Below are positions 25,089 through 33,857 of a stretch of DNA of 64,000 nt, in pieces. The notes under the pieces are model-generated. The model was given only the letters and a program-made list of their open reading frames with translations, made no database searches and had not been told where the DNA came from. The stretch spans positions 1 to 64,000 of the forward strand of contig JAVKDJ010000025.1 of assembly GCA_040222275.1 (NCBI GenBank), given 5' to 3'. How positions within the stretch are numbered: the stretch's first letter is position 1; each line of letters begins with the position of its first letter. Both the position numbers and the translations under genes were made by a program. The stretch is from CAXBNB01 sp040222275. Its GTDB lineage: Bacteria; Bacteroidota; Bacteroidia; Cytophagales; Cyclobacteriaceae.

Positions 25089-26153
25089 ATGAAAAATATA
25101 TTATTGATAGAAGACAACCTTGAAGTAAGGGAAAATACAGCTGAGATATTGGAATTGGCTGGCTACAATGTGCTCACCGCTCCAAACGGAAAATCGGGGG
25201 TAGAGTTGGCGCAAAAGGAGTTGCCGGATCTGGTAATATGCGATATCATGATGCCCGAGCTCGATGGCTATGGTGTACTTCATATTTTAAACAAAAATCC
25301 CAACACCTCTGGAATCCCATTTATTTTTCTAACAGCCAAGGCTGAAAGGTCAGACTTCAGGAAAGGCATGAATTTAGGTGCTGATGATTACCTCACCAAA
25401 CCTTTTGATGAAAGTGAGCTATTAGATGCCGTAGAAACAAGGCTGAAGAAAAACAACCTCTTTAAAAAAGATTACCAACCAGACATTAACGGGCTCAATG
25501 AATTTATTGAAGAAGCCAAGGATCTTGAAGACCTGATCGAACTCTCGGAAGATAGAAAAGTAAGGCTCTATAAAAAGAAAAATAATATTTACTGGGAAAT
25601 GGATTATGCCAACTCCCTGTTTTTTATCAATTCCGGAAAGGTGAAAACGTACAAGACCAATAAAGATGGTAAGCAACTGATTACCAGTATATATGGCAAA
25701 GGAGATTTTATTGGTTTCAAAGCCTTGATGGCCGGCACAAAATATACTGATTCTGCGATGGCCATGGAAGATTCCGAAGTTTGTAAAATACCCAAAGAAG
25801 ATTTTTTCAAATTGCTGTATTCCAGCAAGGATGTAGCCAACAAATTCATAAGGATTCTTTCTAATAACATAAGGGAAAAGGAAGAACAACTGCTCCACCT
25901 GGCCTATAACAGTGTAAGGCAAAGGGTAGCCGAAAAATTGCTTGCACTCAAAGACAAGTACGATGACACATCCCAAAGTGATGGTTTTGCTATTTCGCGT
26001 GAAGACCTGGCCAGCATGGTGGGCACTGCCACTGAGTCGGTCATCAGAACCCTATCAGATTTCAAGGATGAACGTATGATCGAGATCAAATCCGGAAACA
26101 TACGAATCACCGATGAGGAAAGGCTTCAGTTGTTGGTGAAAAGGGGCTATTGA
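25089..26153 (+). CDS. Response regulator fused to a Crp/Fnr-type transcription factor
   Basis: This 354-residue protein has a receiver domain (1-120; D9, phospho-acceptor D52 in VICDIMMPELDGYG, Lys in DDYLTKPF), a linker, a cyclic-nucleotide-binding-like barrel (about 150-260) and a Crp-type winged helix-turn-helix (about 298-345). In the recognition helix TATESVIRTL, E316 and R320 match the Glu and Arg that read the TGA core in Crp and Fnr. No Fnr-type N-terminal cysteine cluster is seen. It is coded 2 bp after the kinase. Several nearby promoters carry RTGAY-N4-RTCAY operators, so it probably controls the cbb3, nos, hemN and YceI units. This combines the roles of FixJ and FixK in one protein. 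Confidence 0.93.
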   Translation: MKNILLIEDNLEVRENTAEILELAGYNVLTAPNGKSGVELAQKELPDLVICDIMMPELDGYGVLHILNKNPNTSGIPFIFLTAKAERSDFRKGMNLGADDYLTKPFDESELLDAVETRLKKNNLFKKDYQPDINGLNEFIEEAKDLEDLIELSEDRKVRLYKKKNNIYWEMDYANSLFFINSGKVKTYKTNKDGKQLITSIYGKGDFIGFKALMAGTKYTDSAMAMEDSEVCKIPKEDFFKLLYSSKDVANKFIRILSNNIREKEEQLLHLAYNSVRQRVAEKLLALKDKYDDTSQSDGFAISREDLASMVGTATESVIRTLSDFKDERMIEIKSGNIRITDEERLQLLVKRGY

Positions 26154-26247
26154 GCCTGTATTTCACCGAGTCTATGAATCAATACCGTTCAATTTTATCC
26201 AGCCAGACTGGAGAGCCTCCCTTTGCTTTTTTTCACTTTTTACCAAA

Positions 26248-26313
26248 GTGACTAAAGTCATTTTTTTATAGGCTGGAAGTCATAATCCACGACCCGGCGC
26301 AATTCTAATTTAG
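26248..26313 (+). promoter_or_regulatory. YceI-barrel operon promoter: operator plus -7 box
   Basis: GTGACTAAAGTCAT (26248-26261) is an inverted repeat with one mismatch in the arms. The plus-strand -7 box TAATTTAG (26306-26313, 5 of 6 positions) has its downstream edge 58.5 bp from the operator centre, as at cco, nos, hemN and PLDc_N. The YceI ATG lies 50 bp further downstream. This links the YceI and barrel genes to the respiratory regulon. Confidence 0.68.
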
Positions 26314-26363
26314 CCCTCATAAACAAGACGGTCAGAGTTTGGTCGTCATAATCAAATCAAGCC

Positions 26364-26957
26364 ATGAGGTACACTAAAATGCTATTGCCACTCTTGATAT
26401 CGTTTCTATACGATTCTGTTGCAGCTCAGGAATTTGACCTGATACCTGCTGATTCAAAAATTACTGTTTTGGGAACTTCGACCATACATGATTGGGAAGT
26501 TGAGGCCAGGGAGCTCGAAGGAAATGCCCATATAAATGAAAAAACCGATATGCCTTTGGACATTAGGAGATTAAGGCTGGAAGTGGCAGTAGAAGGATTG
26601 GAAAGTGGGAAAGATGCCATGAATAAAAAAATGTATGAGTCCCTGAAGCACAAAGACTTTCCAACGATCATCTACGATCAGGAAAGCGTTGAAACGACCA
26701 AAAAAAATAGCGACGGATCGTTTGAATTGCACACTATAGGAAGGCTTACAATAGCCGGAGAGTCAAAAAAAATCTCAATGCTGGTCTTAGCGGCTGGCAG
26801 CACAAGCACCCTAAACTTTCAGGGAGAAACCACAATTGATATGACATCTTTTTCCGTGTCCCCGCCAACGGCAGTTTTTGGTAGCATCAAAACGGGGAAG
26901 GATGTCACCATTAAGTTCAATGTTAATTTTAAAATGTCTAAAAAAATAAAGTCATGA
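26364..26957 (+). CDS. YceI family periplasmic protein
   Basis: This 197-residue protein has a signal peptide (cleavage near residue 21) and a YceI lipocalin-like barrel: LIPADSKITVLGTSTIHDWEVE at the start of the mature protein, then MNKKMYESLKHKDFPTIIYD and a C-terminal FGSIKTGKDVTIKFNVNF strand. YceI proteins bind isoprenoid or other long hydrophobic molecules, often quinone-like. Its 3' end overlaps the barrel gene by 4 bp. A low-oxygen-type operator precedes it. The natural ligand is unknown; a role in respiratory quinone traffic is an inference. Confidence 0.88.
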   Translation: MRYTKMLLPLLISFLYDSVAAQEFDLIPADSKITVLGTSTIHDWEVEARELEGNAHINEKTDMPLDIRRLRLEVAVEGLESGKDAMNKKMYESLKHKDFPTIIYDQESVETTKKNSDGSFELHTIGRLTIAGESKKISMLVLAAGSTSTLNFQGETTIDMTSFSVSPPTAVFGSIKTGKDVTIKFNVNFKMSKKIKS

Positions 26958-28213
26958 AAACTCTAATTAAAATGCTCATCGCTGTATTTGTTGCTCTACT
27001 TTCATTTGGCAGCTATGCTCAAACCACTTCTCTTCAATATGACAGAACTCCCGGGAAGGATGGACTGAATGTATTTGAAACGCCAAAAGAAAATACGGTT
27101 GAATTTACCGGAACTAAAATTCGGGTCGGCGGGGATTTTGCGATGCAATTTCAATCCATAAACCAGGAAAACGATCAGGACAATCTGGTAGAATTGGGGT
27201 CAAATTTTAACCTGCCATCTGCAAATCTCAACCTTGATGTTCAGTTATATGATGGATTAAAAATGCACATCAGGACTTACTTGTCCTCCAGAAACCATGA
27301 ACAGGCATGGGTGAAGGGCGGACACATCCAAATGGACAAATTGGACTTCATAAGCCCTGGTTTCCTTGAAGGGTTCATGAAAGTGGCGACCATTCGAATA
27401 GGGTTGGACGAATTCAATTATGGAGATGCTCATTTCAGAAGGTCAGATAATGCAAGGGTAATTTACAACCCATTTGTAGGAAACTATATTATGGACGCTT
27501 TTTCCACCGAAGCTTTTGGTGAAGTTACGTTGCAAAAAAATGGTTTGCTTGGAGTACTTGGAGTGACCAATGGGAAGCTCAACCAAAATGTGATAGTCAA
27601 TGACCAGACTGACAACAAAATGTCTTTCTTCGGTAAGGTTGGCTATGATGGCCAGGTTAGCAATGACCTAAGGCTGAGGCTCACAGGATCGTGGTATATC
27701 AATAAGGGCGCCAGTACAGGCACATGGATTTATGGGGGCGACAGGGCAGGTGCCAGGTATTACAATGTAATGACTACCGTTGATGGAAGTGGAAACAATT
27801 TTGAAGGAAGGCTAAACCCCCGTTTCAAACAATTGACTGCTATTCAGATCAATCCTTTCATACAATACAAAGGGCTCGAGTTATTCGGTATTTACGAATT
27901 GGCAAAAAATGGATCAGACCAGGGTAGTGGTCGCTTTACCCAACTGGCCGCAGAAGTACTCTATAGATTTGGAGGTAATGACCAGCTCTATATTGGGGGC
28001 AGGTACAACAAAGTATCTGGCGACATGAGCGATGGGGCTGCCACTATGGCCATTAATAGGGTCAATGTTGGTGGTGGTTGGTTTTTGACCAATAACGTAA
28101 TGGCAAAACTCGAATATGTCACCCAAAAGTATGAGAATGACGGCTGGACTGGCACTAAGTATCAGGGAGGTAAATTCAACGGGTTCAATATCGAGACAGT
28201 TATTAGTTTTTAG
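26954..28213 (+). CDS. Outer-membrane beta-barrel (porin-like) protein
   Basis: This 419-residue protein has a signal peptide ending near SYAQ and alternating amphipathic strands through to a C-terminal aromatic residue (ETVISF), the shape of an outer-membrane barrel. It resembles phosphate-selective or general porins of Bacteroidota, but I cannot name a substrate. It overlaps the YceI gene by 4 bp and is followed by an intrinsic terminator at 28233-28262. Coupling with YceI and control by the respiratory-type operator suggest uptake of a hydrophobic or redox-related compound under low oxygen. Confidence 0.8.
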   Translation: MKTLIKMLIAVFVALLSFGSYAQTTSLQYDRTPGKDGLNVFETPKENTVEFTGTKIRVGGDFAMQFQSINQENDQDNLVELGSNFNLPSANLNLDVQLYDGLKMHIRTYLSSRNHEQAWVKGGHIQMDKLDFISPGFLEGFMKVATIRIGLDEFNYGDAHFRRSDNARVIYNPFVGNYIMDAFSTEAFGEVTLQKNGLLGVLGVTNGKLNQNVIVNDQTDNKMSFFGKVGYDGQVSNDLRLRLTGSWYINKGASTGTWIYGGDRAGARYYNVMTTVDGSGNNFEGRLNPRFKQLTAIQINPFIQYKGLELFGIYELAKNGSDQGSGRFTQLAAEVLYRFGGNDQLYIGGRYNKVSGDMSDGAATMAINRVNVGGGWFLTNNVMAKLEYVTQKYENDGWTGTKYQGGKFNGFNIETVISF

Positions 28214-28232
28214 TATTTTGGTTTGTAGTGAC

Positions 28233-28262
28233 GAAGGCTCGAAAAACCGGGCCTTCTTTTCT
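28233..28262 (+). terminator. Intrinsic terminator after the barrel gene
   Basis: GAAGGCTCG (28233-28241) pairs with CGGGCCTTC (28248-28256), with one G-T wobble, around an A-rich loop and is followed by TTTTCTGTTT. This ends the YceI-barrel transcript 20 bp after the barrel stop codon. Confidence 0.75.
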
Positions 28263-28268
28263 GTTTAA

Positions 28269-28859
28269 ATGATGGTTTTCTCGCTTGTTACCATACTTTC
28301 TGTATCTCCCCTTTTGTGGTCACCAAATGACCCCAACGGTCAAATCGAAGTGATATCATCGGGAAAATTCAAGATAAAGGGGCAATCCAATATAGCCCCC
28401 TTCGAATGTGAATTCCAGCCCTACAGTTCAACAGATACCCTAAGCATTGGTTACACGAAAGAGGCAAAGCCATGCTACTATTTCCATAATGCCATAACTG
28501 AATTGGACATTGCTGCCTTTGACTGTGGAAACCGGGTAATGAACAATGATTTTTGCGAAATGCTGCATCAAGAGCAGCACCCCAGATTGAAGATCCAACT
28601 TAAGGATGCTACCATCTCCACGGATAACAACGGAGGGAGTGCTACCATTACCATTGGCATTGCAGGACTGGAAAAGGATTATAACCTTCCTTTCGAATGG
28701 CATCAACAAGACGGAAAATACCAGGTTCTTGCCACTATCCATCTTGATATAAAAGACTTTGAGCTAATACCACCTCAAAAACTTATAGGGCTTTTGAAGG
28801 TAAGGAATGAAATAACTGTTGAAGTTGAGTATGAAATCAGACCGTTAGTCTTTGAGTAA
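28269..28859 (+). CDS. YceI-like protein, divergent
   Basis: This 196-residue protein has a short hydrophobic N-terminus and a YceI-like fold: SSGKFKIKGQSNIAPFECEF in place of the usual STIHDWE segment, MNNDFCEMLHQEQHPRLKIQL, and TITIGIAGLEKDYNLPFEW. It contains five Cys residues, unusual for the family. It lies beyond the terminator of the YceI-barrel unit, so it may be read through or have its own promoter. It is more distant from canonical YceI than the gene at 26364. The ligand is unknown. Confidence 0.75.
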   Translation: MMVFSLVTILSVSPLLWSPNDPNGQIEVISSGKFKIKGQSNIAPFECEFQPYSSTDTLSIGYTKEAKPCYYFHNAITELDIAAFDCGNRVMNNDFCEMLHQEQHPRLKIQLKDATISTDNNGGSATITIGIAGLEKDYNLPFEWHQQDGKYQVLATIHLDIKDFELIPPQKLIGLLKVRNEITVEVEYEIRPLVFE

Positions 28860-28983
28860 AGCATTTCATGTACAACCTATTATTCCAAAGAACACTCCTA
28901 AGTAGCGAGCGCAAGGCTCATTTGGAAATTGTTTTATTCACTACCTTTCAACATTCCTCCAGACTTTCCGTATATTTGACTCG

Positions 28984-29376
28984 TTGAAAAAGTTTTTTTC
29001 CATAGCGCTGGTTTCATGGTTCCTTATACAGGTGCTTTCTCCGAATATGGACATTTGCTGTGAGCTACAGAAGCTTCCAGCTGTGTTCACCCACTTTCAG
29101 GAACACCGTGAGGCAGATGGCGACAACTTCTTACAGTTCGTTTATGAAGATTTTTTTAGTTCACAAGGCACAGAAGATGGGCACCATGAAGGAGATCACG
29201 ACGACCTACCCTTCAATGGAAATCATCAATGCTGCCATGCACCTTTGGCTTTTGTCACCTTTCAATTCGAGGATTTCAAGGTAACAGAAAGCTATTTAGA
29301 CACTAAATTCGGAGCATATTTTTCCCCAGCCCCTCAGGGATATATAGAGACACCCTTTCAGCCCCCAAAAGGTTAA
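28984..29376 (+). CDS. Small secreted Cys/His-rich protein preceding the efflux operon
   Basis: The 130-residue frame starts at a TTG with a signal-like segment (KKFFSIALVSWFLIQVL). It has paired cysteines (DICCEL, HQCCHAP) and a His/Asp-rich stretch (EDGHHEGDHDD), and ends FQPPKG. Similar small proteins of unknown function precede CzcA-type pumps in other Bacteroidota. The Cys and His residues suggest that it binds the exported metal in the periplasm. The TTG start is uncertain because no ATG is available near the signal segment. It is 84 bp upstream of the pump gene. Confidence 0.6.
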   Translation: MKKFFSIALVSWFLIQVLSPNMDICCELQKLPAVFTHFQEHREADGDNFLQFVYEDFFSSQGTEDGHHEGDHDDLPFNGNHQCCHAPLAFVTFQFEDFKVTESYLDTKFGAYFSPAPQGYIETPFQPPKG

Positions 29377-29460
29377 AACAACCCCCTTTTTGTGTTTTTG
29401 ATTGATATGCCCCAAGTGGCATGATCATTCCTATTTATTAAAATTTTCAAAAAAATTATC

Positions 29461-32400
29461 ATGTTAGATAAGATCATAAAGTTCTCTGTCGAGAACAAAT
29501 TGATCATAGGACTACTTGTTGTTGGCCTCCTTTTATGGGGTGGTTATTCACTTAGTAGACTTCCTATTGATGCAGTTCCCGACATTACAAATAACCAGGT
29601 GCAGGTCATCACTGCTTCCCCTTCGCTAGCAGCCGAAGAGGTAGAGCGGCTCATTACCTTTCCTATCGAGATCACCATGGCCACCATACCTGATCTGGAT
29701 GAAATCCGTTCGTTTTCACGCTTTGGACTTTCTGTAGTAACTATTGTTTTCAAAGAAGACGTGGATGTCTATTGGGCACGTCAGCAAGTGAATGAACGAC
29801 TGACCGAAGTTCAGGCTCAAATACCTCCAGGAGTTGGGCAACCAGGGATGGCCCCCGTTACCACCGGATTAGGCGAAATCTACCAATATGTGGTTGGAAC
29901 AGAGGTTGGATATGAGGATAAATACGACGCTCGTGAACTTCGTACCATTCAGGATTGGATTGTCCGCAGACAGCTCTTGGGCACTTCCGGCGTAGCAGAT
30001 GTCAGCAGTTTTGGAGGTTACCTAAAACAATATGAAATCGCTATTGACCCTGACAGACTCAAAGCCATGGATGTTTCTATTGCTGAAATATTTCAGGCTT
30101 TGGAGGAAAACAATGAGAACACAGGAGGTGCCTACATTGAGAAAAACCTGAATGCCTATTTCATAAGAAGTGAAGGTCTCGTTGGAAGTCTGAGCGATAT
30201 AGAAAATATGTTTGTGAAAAGCAATGCGAATGGCATTCCTGTTTTGATTAGGGATGTAGCAAAGGTACAGTTGGGCAATGCGGTGCGATATGGAGCAACG
30301 ACACGCGATGGTGAAGGTGAAGTAGTGAGTGCTATTGTACTTATGCTTAAAGGCGAAAATTCAGCAGAGGTAATTGCTAATGTAAAAGAACGGATCACTG
30401 AAATCAGGAAAACACTTCCTGAGGGAGTAACTATCGAACCCTTTTTGGATCGAACCAAATTGGTGAATACGGCCATTGGTACGGTAACAAAGAACTTAAC
30501 AGAAGGTGCACTCATTGTCATTTTTGTATTGCTTCTGCTGCTGGGAAACATGCGGGCAGGTTTGATAGTGGCTTCCATGATTCCATTGGCGTTGATCTTC
30601 GCTTTCGGAATGATGAATCTTTTTGGGGTTTCCGGAAACCTGATGAGCCTTGGAGCCATTGACTTTGGGTTGATTGTAGATGGAGCAGTGATCATAGTGG
30701 AGGCTACCCTTCACCATTTAGGGTTGCTTAAGTTGGGAAGAAGGCTGACTCAGGCGGAAATGGACCAGGAAGTCTATCAATCAGCCAGCAAGATCAGAAA
30801 CTCAGCCGCTTTTGGTGAGATCATCATCCTCATTGTGTACCTACCCATTTTGGCACTAGTAGGGACCGAAGGCAAAATGTTTGGGCCTATGGCGCAAACG
30901 GTAAGTTTCGCCATATTGGGAGCATTTATTCTTTCTCTTACTTACGTGCCTATGATGTCGTCATTAGTGCTGAGTAAACAGACTCATTACAAGCCTAATA
31001 TTTCAGATAAAATCATGTCATTTTTTCATCGTTTATACGATCCATCTATCCGATGGTCGATGCATAAAAGACCTCTAATTCTGTTTTCCACGGTTGGATT
31101 GTTCGGCATCTCTCTTTGGGTCTTTTCCAACATGGGTGGAGAATTTATACCAACATTGGAAGAGGGCGATTTTGCAGTTGAGACAAGGGTGATGACGGGT
31201 AGTTCATTGGAAAATACTATCAAGGCGACTACCCAGGCAGAAAAGATATTGTTAAAAGAATTCCCTGAGGTGGAACAAGTGGTTTCTAAAATTGGAGCTG
31301 GGGAAATCCCTACTGACCCAATGCCAGTGGAAGCAGCGGACCTTATGATTATTCTAAAAGATAAATCTGAATGGGTTTCTGCTTCAAATAGAGAAAAGCT
31401 GGCAAACAAAATGGCAGAGGCTTTGGAGGTCATTCCGGGGGTCACTTTTGGGTTTCAACAACCCATTCAGATGCGGTTTAATGAATTGATGACTGGGGTT
31501 CGTCAGGATGTTGCGGTAAAAATTTATGGTGAAAATCTTGATGCGCTTTCTGATTATGCCGAGCAGATTGGAAGCCTCGCTTCTAGTGTAGATGGTGCTG
31601 TGGATTTATACATAGAAGAAGTTACGGGTATTCCACAAATAGTAATCAGCTATAAGCGAGACCAGCTTGCAAAGTATGGGTTAAGTATAAGAGATGTTAA
31701 TAAATCGGTTCAGGCAGCCTTTGCTGGCTCATCGGCTGGTTTGGTCTTCGAAAACGAACGGCGGTTCGATTTGGTAGTGAGGCTGTCAAAGGCCAATAGA
31801 AACAATTTGGAATCAGTTCGAAACTTATATATTTCGCGGAAAGACGGTCACCAAATCCCGCTATATCAAGTGGCAGACGTTGGGATCAAAGAAGGTCCTT
31901 ATCAAATACAACGTGACAATACCCGTAGAAGGATAATAGTTGCTTTCAATGTTCGAAACCGGGATGTAGAAAGTGTGGTAACAGAGCTTAAAAATAAGAT
32001 TGATGAATCCATATTGTTTGCACCTGGTTATTCAGCGACCTATGGAGGCCAGTTTGAAAATTTGGTAGAAGCAAGAGAGCGTCTAAGTTATGCTGTTCCT
32101 TTAGCTCTTCTTTTGATATTGGTCTTGTTGTATTTTACCTTCGGATCAATCAAGCAAGGGATTCTTATCTTTACGGCGATTCCTTTATCAGCTATTGGCG
32201 GAATCCTTGCTTTATGGGTAAGGGGTATGCCATTTAGTATATCGGCCGGAGTTGGGTTTATTGCACTTTTTGGTGTGGCAGTGCTCAATGGTATAGTACT
32301 CATTGGTGAATTTAACCATCTGAAAAAAGAAGGTATTTCGGATATTTTCGAGCGAATTTATAAAGGAACTAATATTCGCTTGCGCCCGGTAATCATGACC

Positions 32401-33840
32401 GCAGCAGTAGCCTCATTGGGATTCTTGCCGATGGCACTTTCACAATCAGGCGGAGCTGAAGTTCAACGACCTTTGGCCACCGTGGTGATCGGTGGGTTGA
32501 TAACGGCCACTTTTCTTACCTTAATTGTACTGCCCATTCTTTACTATTATTTTGAGAAAGGACTGAAGGTGAAACCCAAAGCAGTACTTGCTTTTTTAGT
32601 GTTTGGCCTTTTGTTTTTCAATGTTGAAAAAGGATTGGCCCAAGAGTCAACAAATATAACTTACAAAACTCTCGATCAGGCCATTAAAACAGCTATTGCA
32701 AACAATCCGTCCCTGCAAGCGGCCAATCTTCAAACTCAGCAGGAAATAGCATTGAAAGGAGCAAGTTGGAATGTTAACAAAACCAATTTTAGCCTCACGC
32801 ATGGTCAATACAATAGTGTTATCAACAATGACAACCAGTTTAACATTAACCAAAACTTTGCTTTCCCGACTGTTTACACGAACCGAAATAAGTTAGCATC
32901 TGCTCGAATAGAGGCGAGTGAGTGGATGCAGTCTGCCACTCAAAATGAGTTGGTACAACAAGTGAAATCTACATGGTACACCCTTTTATTAGAAAAGAAC
33001 AAACGTGTGCTATTACAAAATCAAGACAGTATTTATCAACGCTTTATTAGAGTGGCGGGTTTGCGATATAAAACAGGTGAAAGCAACCTGCTGGAAAAAG
33101 CGACAGCTGAATCCCAGGTAGCCGAAATCAAAGTAATGCTGGCCCAAAATCAGTCCGATATAGAGATTTATCAGACCCTGCTGAAAACCTTGCTGAATGC
33201 AGAGCAGATGGTGGGGGTTGAGTCGGATAGCCTGGAAGTTCGGGAGGTGAATACGCTTCTAGAAAGGGCGGACGTATCGAGCAATCCTATGTTGGGATGG
33301 TTCAGGCAGCAAATAACGGTAGCCAACAGTGAAAAATCTGTGGAACGTTCACGAATGATGCCGGACCTCATGGTGAGTTATTTCAATCAATCACTAAATG
33401 GCCCGAATCAAGATATTGATGGAAATCCTGTCACCTACAGTTCAAGCGACCGATTCACTGGTTTTCAGGTTGGTATTGCAATTCCCATTTTTGGAGCAAA
33501 ATCACAAGCTTCGGCAATTCGAGCTAGCGAACTAAAAAAACAGGAAAACGAAGCACGATTAAAAGCTACTTCTAATGAATTAGAAGGTCGGCTACAATCG
33601 CTTGTCCAGCAATATCTAAAATTTCGAAGTAGCCTGAAATATTATCAAGACAATGCTTTGCCACAAGCAAACTTGATCCTTCAGCAAGCTCAAAAGGGCT
33701 TTGAAAGTGGTGATATTGGGTATGTAGAATACACTCAGGGGCTTAATCGGGCGTTGAGTGTAAGGTTCAATTATCTGGATATTCTTAATCAATATAACCA
33801 GGCCGTTATTCAGATCGAATTCATTTCAGGCATTCAATAA
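29461..33840 (+). CDS. CzcA/CusA-type heavy-metal RND pump fused to a TolC-like outer-membrane factor
   Basis: This 1459-residue protein joins an HME-type RND pump (residues about 1-1035) to a CzcC/TolC-family coiled-coil protein (about 1060-1459). The pump part shows ENKLIIGLLVVGLLLWG, PGVGQPGMAPVTTGLGEIYQ, and the proton-relay motif DFGLIVDGAVIIVEAT. After helix 12, a basic stretch and the segment AVLAFLVFGLLFFNVEKGLA form what looks like an internal signal peptide leading into the outer-membrane-factor part. It exports divalent or monovalent metals from periplasm to exterior. It is followed 17 bp later by the adaptor gene. The metal is not clear from sequence. Confidence 0.95.
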   Translation: MLDKIIKFSVENKLIIGLLVVGLLLWGGYSLSRLPIDAVPDITNNQVQVITASPSLAAEEVERLITFPIEITMATIPDLDEIRSFSRFGLSVVTIVFKEDVDVYWARQQVNERLTEVQAQIPPGVGQPGMAPVTTGLGEIYQYVVGTEVGYEDKYDARELRTIQDWIVRRQLLGTSGVADVSSFGGYLKQYEIAIDPDRLKAMDVSIAEIFQALEENNENTGGAYIEKNLNAYFIRSEGLVGSLSDIENMFVKSNANGIPVLIRDVAKVQLGNAVRYGATTRDGEGEVVSAIVLMLKGENSAEVIANVKERITEIRKTLPEGVTIEPFLDRTKLVNTAIGTVTKNLTEGALIVIFVLLLLLGNMRAGLIVASMIPLALIFAFGMMNLFGVSGNLMSLGAIDFGLIVDGAVIIVEATLHHLGLLKLGRRLTQAEMDQEVYQSASKIRNSAAFGEIIILIVYLPILALVGTEGKMFGPMAQTVSFAILGAFILSLTYVPMMSSLVLSKQTHYKPNISDKIMSFFHRLYDPSIRWSMHKRPLILFSTVGLFGISLWVFSNMGGEFIPTLEEGDFAVETRVMTGSSLENTIKATTQAEKILLKEFPEVEQVVSKIGAGEIPTDPMPVEAADLMIILKDKSEWVSASNREKLANKMAEALEVIPGVTFGFQQPIQMRFNELMTGVRQDVAVKIYGENLDALSDYAEQIGSLASSVDGAVDLYIEEVTGIPQIVISYKRDQLAKYGLSIRDVNKSVQAAFAGSSAGLVFENERRFDLVVRLSKANRNNLESVRNLYISRKDGHQIPLYQVADVGIKEGPYQIQRDNTRRRIIVAFNVRNRDVESVVTELKNKIDESILFAPGYSATYGGQFENLVEARERLSYAVPLALLLILVLLYFTFGSIKQGILIFTAIPLSAIGGILALWVRGMPFSISAGVGFIALFGVAVLNGIVLIGEFNHLKKEGISDIFERIYKGTNIRLRPVIMTAAVASLGFLPMALSQSGGAEVQRPLATVVIGGLITATFLTLIVLPILYYYFEKGLKVKPKAVLAFLVFGLLFFNVEKGLAQESTNITYKTLDQAIKTAIANNPSLQAANLQTQQEIALKGASWNVNKTNFSLTHGQYNSVINNDNQFNINQNFAFPTVYTNRNKLASARIEASEWMQSATQNELVQQVKSTWYTLLLEKNKRVLLQNQDSIYQRFIRVAGLRYKTGESNLLEKATAESQVAEIKVMLAQNQSDIEIYQTLLKTLLNAEQMVGVESDSLEVREVNTLLERADVSSNPMLGWFRQQITVANSEKSVERSRMMPDLMVSYFNQSLNGPNQDIDGNPVTYSSSDRFTGFQVGIAIPIFGAKSQASAIRASELKKQENEARLKATSNELEGRLQSLVQQYLKFRSSLKYYQDNALPQANLILQQAQKGFESGDIGYVEYTQGLNRALSVRFNYLDILNQYNQAVIQIEFISGIQ

Positions 33841-33857
33841 TTACTAAAGAAACTACG

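Noticed and set aside
30156..30695. A 179-codon minus-strand frame inside the RND pump gene
   Set aside because: Ser/Pro/Ile-rich shadow of the pump coding strand without a plausible start or motif.
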